Part shown: one piece after another, positions 62,559 to 64,000 of the stretch
Layout: every line of letters begins with the position of its first letter
How positions within the stretch are numbered: the first letter of the stretch is position 1
From: CAYNST01 sp964434105
Lineage (GTDB): Bacteria > Pseudomonadota > Gammaproteobacteria > Pseudomonadales > Cellvibrionaceae
Direction: 5' to 3'
NCBI GenBank assembly: GCA_964434105.1
Contig: CAYSTJ010000014.1
Location: forward strand, 1-64,000
DNA length: 64,000 bases
Program-made: the position numbers and the translations under genes
Notes under the pieces: generated by a model
Told to the model about the DNA's origin: nothing
Databases searched by the model: none
What the model saw: the letters and a program-made list of their open reading frames with translations, nothing else

Positions 62559-63506
62559 CTACATCCTGTCGACCGATGACGTCTTTCCAGCCGACGCAGC
62601 CGATGTGATTGACAAAGGGTCGACCGTCAGCTGTTCGAGCTTTTCCAGGACCGGGTCGGACTGCACCCGCATCCAGTAACTGAAGCCGGCAAAGCCGGAT
62701 AACAACACCGCGCAGAACACACTGGCGATCACCCACATAGGTACAAACTCCGCCAGATTTTTACGAACCTGTCCCAGGCCCCGCCAGCTGGGCGAGAGGC
62801 TGCGTTCGAAATCCCCCCGCTGATTGCGGATGGTGCGATACAGATTATCCCGCAACAGCTCCAGATGGTCGCGTCCGCGATTGACAAGGCGATACTTTCC
62901 CTCGAACCCCAGGCTCAGGCAAATATAGAAAAGTTCGAGAATGTCCGCATTCTCGGCTGGCGATTGCAGGAGTCGGTCGAGAATCAAAAAGCACTTTTCA
63001 CCGCCGGATGTTTCACCGTGGAAAATGCGCAGCAGAGTGCGCTGCCCCCAGGCGCTCTGGTCGCCCCATGGCGTGTGTAAAACAGCTTCATCGACTACCG
63101 AGCACAACAGATAACGGGCGGCCAGCGCGATTTCCGGTTTGACCCCCAGATCGCGTGCTTTCTGATCGAACTCGCGAATTTCTGCCGCCAGACGCCGGTG
63201 TAACCCGGCAACGTCCGGGTGTCGCATGGCGCCCCGGGTTTTATCAAACACGGCGAGCAGTGTGGCGGCAGCGTTTACCAACGGATTCAGACCACTACGA
63301 GTGCTGAACCGGACCAAATCGGACCCATTAACCTGACGCGACGGGCGGCCGGCGGACGGCAGCGGGTCCGACTCGGTCTGATCCGGGCCGGCCAGCGGCC
63401 CCGGCTCGACTTCCACCGCCCGTCGACGCGGTGTGGGCCGTGCCCCGGGCCGGTCTCCGCCCGGCAGCGGATACTTAAAGACGGTAGCATCTGCGTCGTC
63501 CCTCAT
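62559..63506 (-). CDS. tssL: Type VI secretion membrane protein TssL (DotU/IcmH)
   Basis: A 315-residue TssL. About 75 N-terminal residues are Pro/Arg-rich; the DotU core follows (LGVKPEIALAARYLLCSVVDEAVLHTPWGDQSAWGQRTLLRIFHGE, LELFYICLSLGFEGKYR), and the single membrane helix is near the C-terminus (MWVIASVFCAVLLSGFAGFSYWM). There is no C-terminal peptidoglycan-binding OmpA-type domain, so anchoring to the cell wall must be done by another protein (in some species TagL). It follows tssK by 17 bases. Confidence 0.95.
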   Translation of the reverse strand: MRDDADATVFKYPLPGGDRPGARPTPRRRAVEVEPGPLAGPDQTESDPLPSAGRPSRQVNGSDLVRFSTRSGLNPLVNAAATLLAVFDKTRGAMRHPDVAGLHRRLAAEIREFDQKARDLGVKPEIALAARYLLCSVVDEAVLHTPWGDQSAWGQRTLLRIFHGETSGGEKCFLILDRLLQSPAENADILELFYICLSLGFEGKYRLVNRGRDHLELLRDNLYRTIRNQRGDFERSLSPSWRGLGQVRKNLAEFVPMWVIASVFCAVLLSGFAGFSYWMRVQSDPVLEKLEQLTVDPLSITSAASAGKTSSVDRM

Positions 63507-63523
63507 GATTGCTCTCCTTCCGG

Positions 63524-64000
63524 CTATTGCCGTATCGCCCAGAATTCCATGGTGAGACCGGGAAATTCACCACCGACATGCATGGCGAAACCACCGGAAC
63601 GATGCATTTCTTTCCAGAACTGCCCGTGTTTATCCAATTCGAAATAGGTAAAACCGGCCCGAAACGGAATTTCGCGAGGTGCCACAGGCAATGGCTTCAA
63701 GACGATGCCGGGCAAGGCTGCATTGACCAGCTGGCGGATACGCTCCACCGGTCCGATCTTGATTTGTGCGGGAAAATTCGTTCGAACGAAATCATCCGCC
63801 AGATCTGCACGTACCGCGAGTACGTACTGCGCGTTAGCCAGCAGGCCACGATCCGGGATCTCACTGACATAAACGCCATATTTCTTCTCGATCAGAGACA
63901 GGGAGATCGCTGTCTGCTCATAAACCATCGACAGGTATTGGCGCAGGGTCTGAAACACAGGCGACAGCGTCTGTTCAAGGTCGCTGTGTTGATAACCCGG
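63524..64000 (-). CDS. tssK: Type VI secretion baseplate protein TssK, C-terminal part
   Basis: The frame is open from the right edge to the stop at 63524, giving the last 158 residues: FFQTLR-like VFQTLRQYLSMVYEQTAISLSLIEKKYGVYV, then a C-terminal domain (RIRQLVNAALPGIVLKPLPVAPREIPFRAGFTYFELDKHG, FWAIRQ). This is the TssK C-terminus, which contacts TssL/TssM. Truncated by the window edge, not by mutation. Confidence 0.93.
   Translation of the reverse strand, partial: PGYQHSDLEQTLSPVFQTLRQYLSMVYEQTAISLSLIEKKYGVYVSEIPDRGLLANAQYVLAVRADLADDFVRTNFPAQIKIGPVERIRQLVNAALPGIVLKPLPVAPREIPFRAGFTYFELDKHGQFWKEMHRSGGFAMHVGGEFPGLTMEFWAIRQ

Overview
The window reads as chromosome of a free-living, probably marine, Gammaproteobacterium. 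The evidence is the housekeeping order pyrE/crc, slmA, argB, algC, coaBC, radC, rpmB-rpmG (close to the Pseudomonas order, but with dut missing between algC and coaBC), SlmA, the Crc-like protein, the xylan-active GH115 enzyme, the TRAP permeases and the TonB/ExbBD and type VI secretion genes. I lean towards the Cellvibrionales and their relatives. No rRNA, tRNA, CRISPR array or complete insertion sequence was seen.

Layout. 1-1835 (-): signal peptide and TPS domain of a large two-partner-secretion adhesin, cut by the left edge. 2664-4318: yaeQ and an AsmA-like protein. 4319-6184: about 1.8 kb without a convincing gene, pyrimidine-rich on the + strand, with 24 copies of TCCCTG all in one orientation and several short tandem repeats. 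6185-7243: a thioredoxin-fold protein and YaiI. 7244-15300: ectB and an aspartokinase behind a structured leader, followed on the same strand by a GCS2-type carboxylate-amine ligase, an aspartoacylase-like enzyme and a YdeP-like molybdoenzyme; ectA and ectC are absent. 15393-16760: three small membrane or envelope proteins. 16981-22915 (-): pstSCAB-phoU behind tandem Pho boxes, with a MITE inserted between pstS and pstC. 23097-28526: GH115 alpha-glucuronidase, TRAP permease pair and YciA-type thioesterase. 28554-40973: housekeeping block plus several envelope proteins.

41940-50631: a histone-H1-like Lys/Ala protein, then (-) a tight three-gene unit encoding a 21-CxxCH cytochrome, a 13-CxxCH cytochrome and a beta-barrel outer membrane protein, which together look like a porin-cytochrome conduit; a Sel1/ankyrin protein is divergent from it. 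50722-54141 (-): a TIGR02444 protein and an ExbB-ExbD-ExbD-TonB-like energy transducer. 54366-64000 (-): type VI secretion genes in the order tssK (cut by the right edge), tssL, tssM, tagF, pppA, ppkA and a small unknown protein; this carries the membrane complex and the threonine-phosphorylation switch.

The best candidates for undescribed biology are the cytochrome-barrel unit, the diaminobutyrate/ligase/deacylase/molybdoenzyme cluster with its structured leader, and the strand-polarised TCCCTG tract. Two dispersed repeat families are visible: an IS66-like MITE (one full copy with an 8-bp target duplication, one truncated copy) and a short near-perfect hairpin (two copies).
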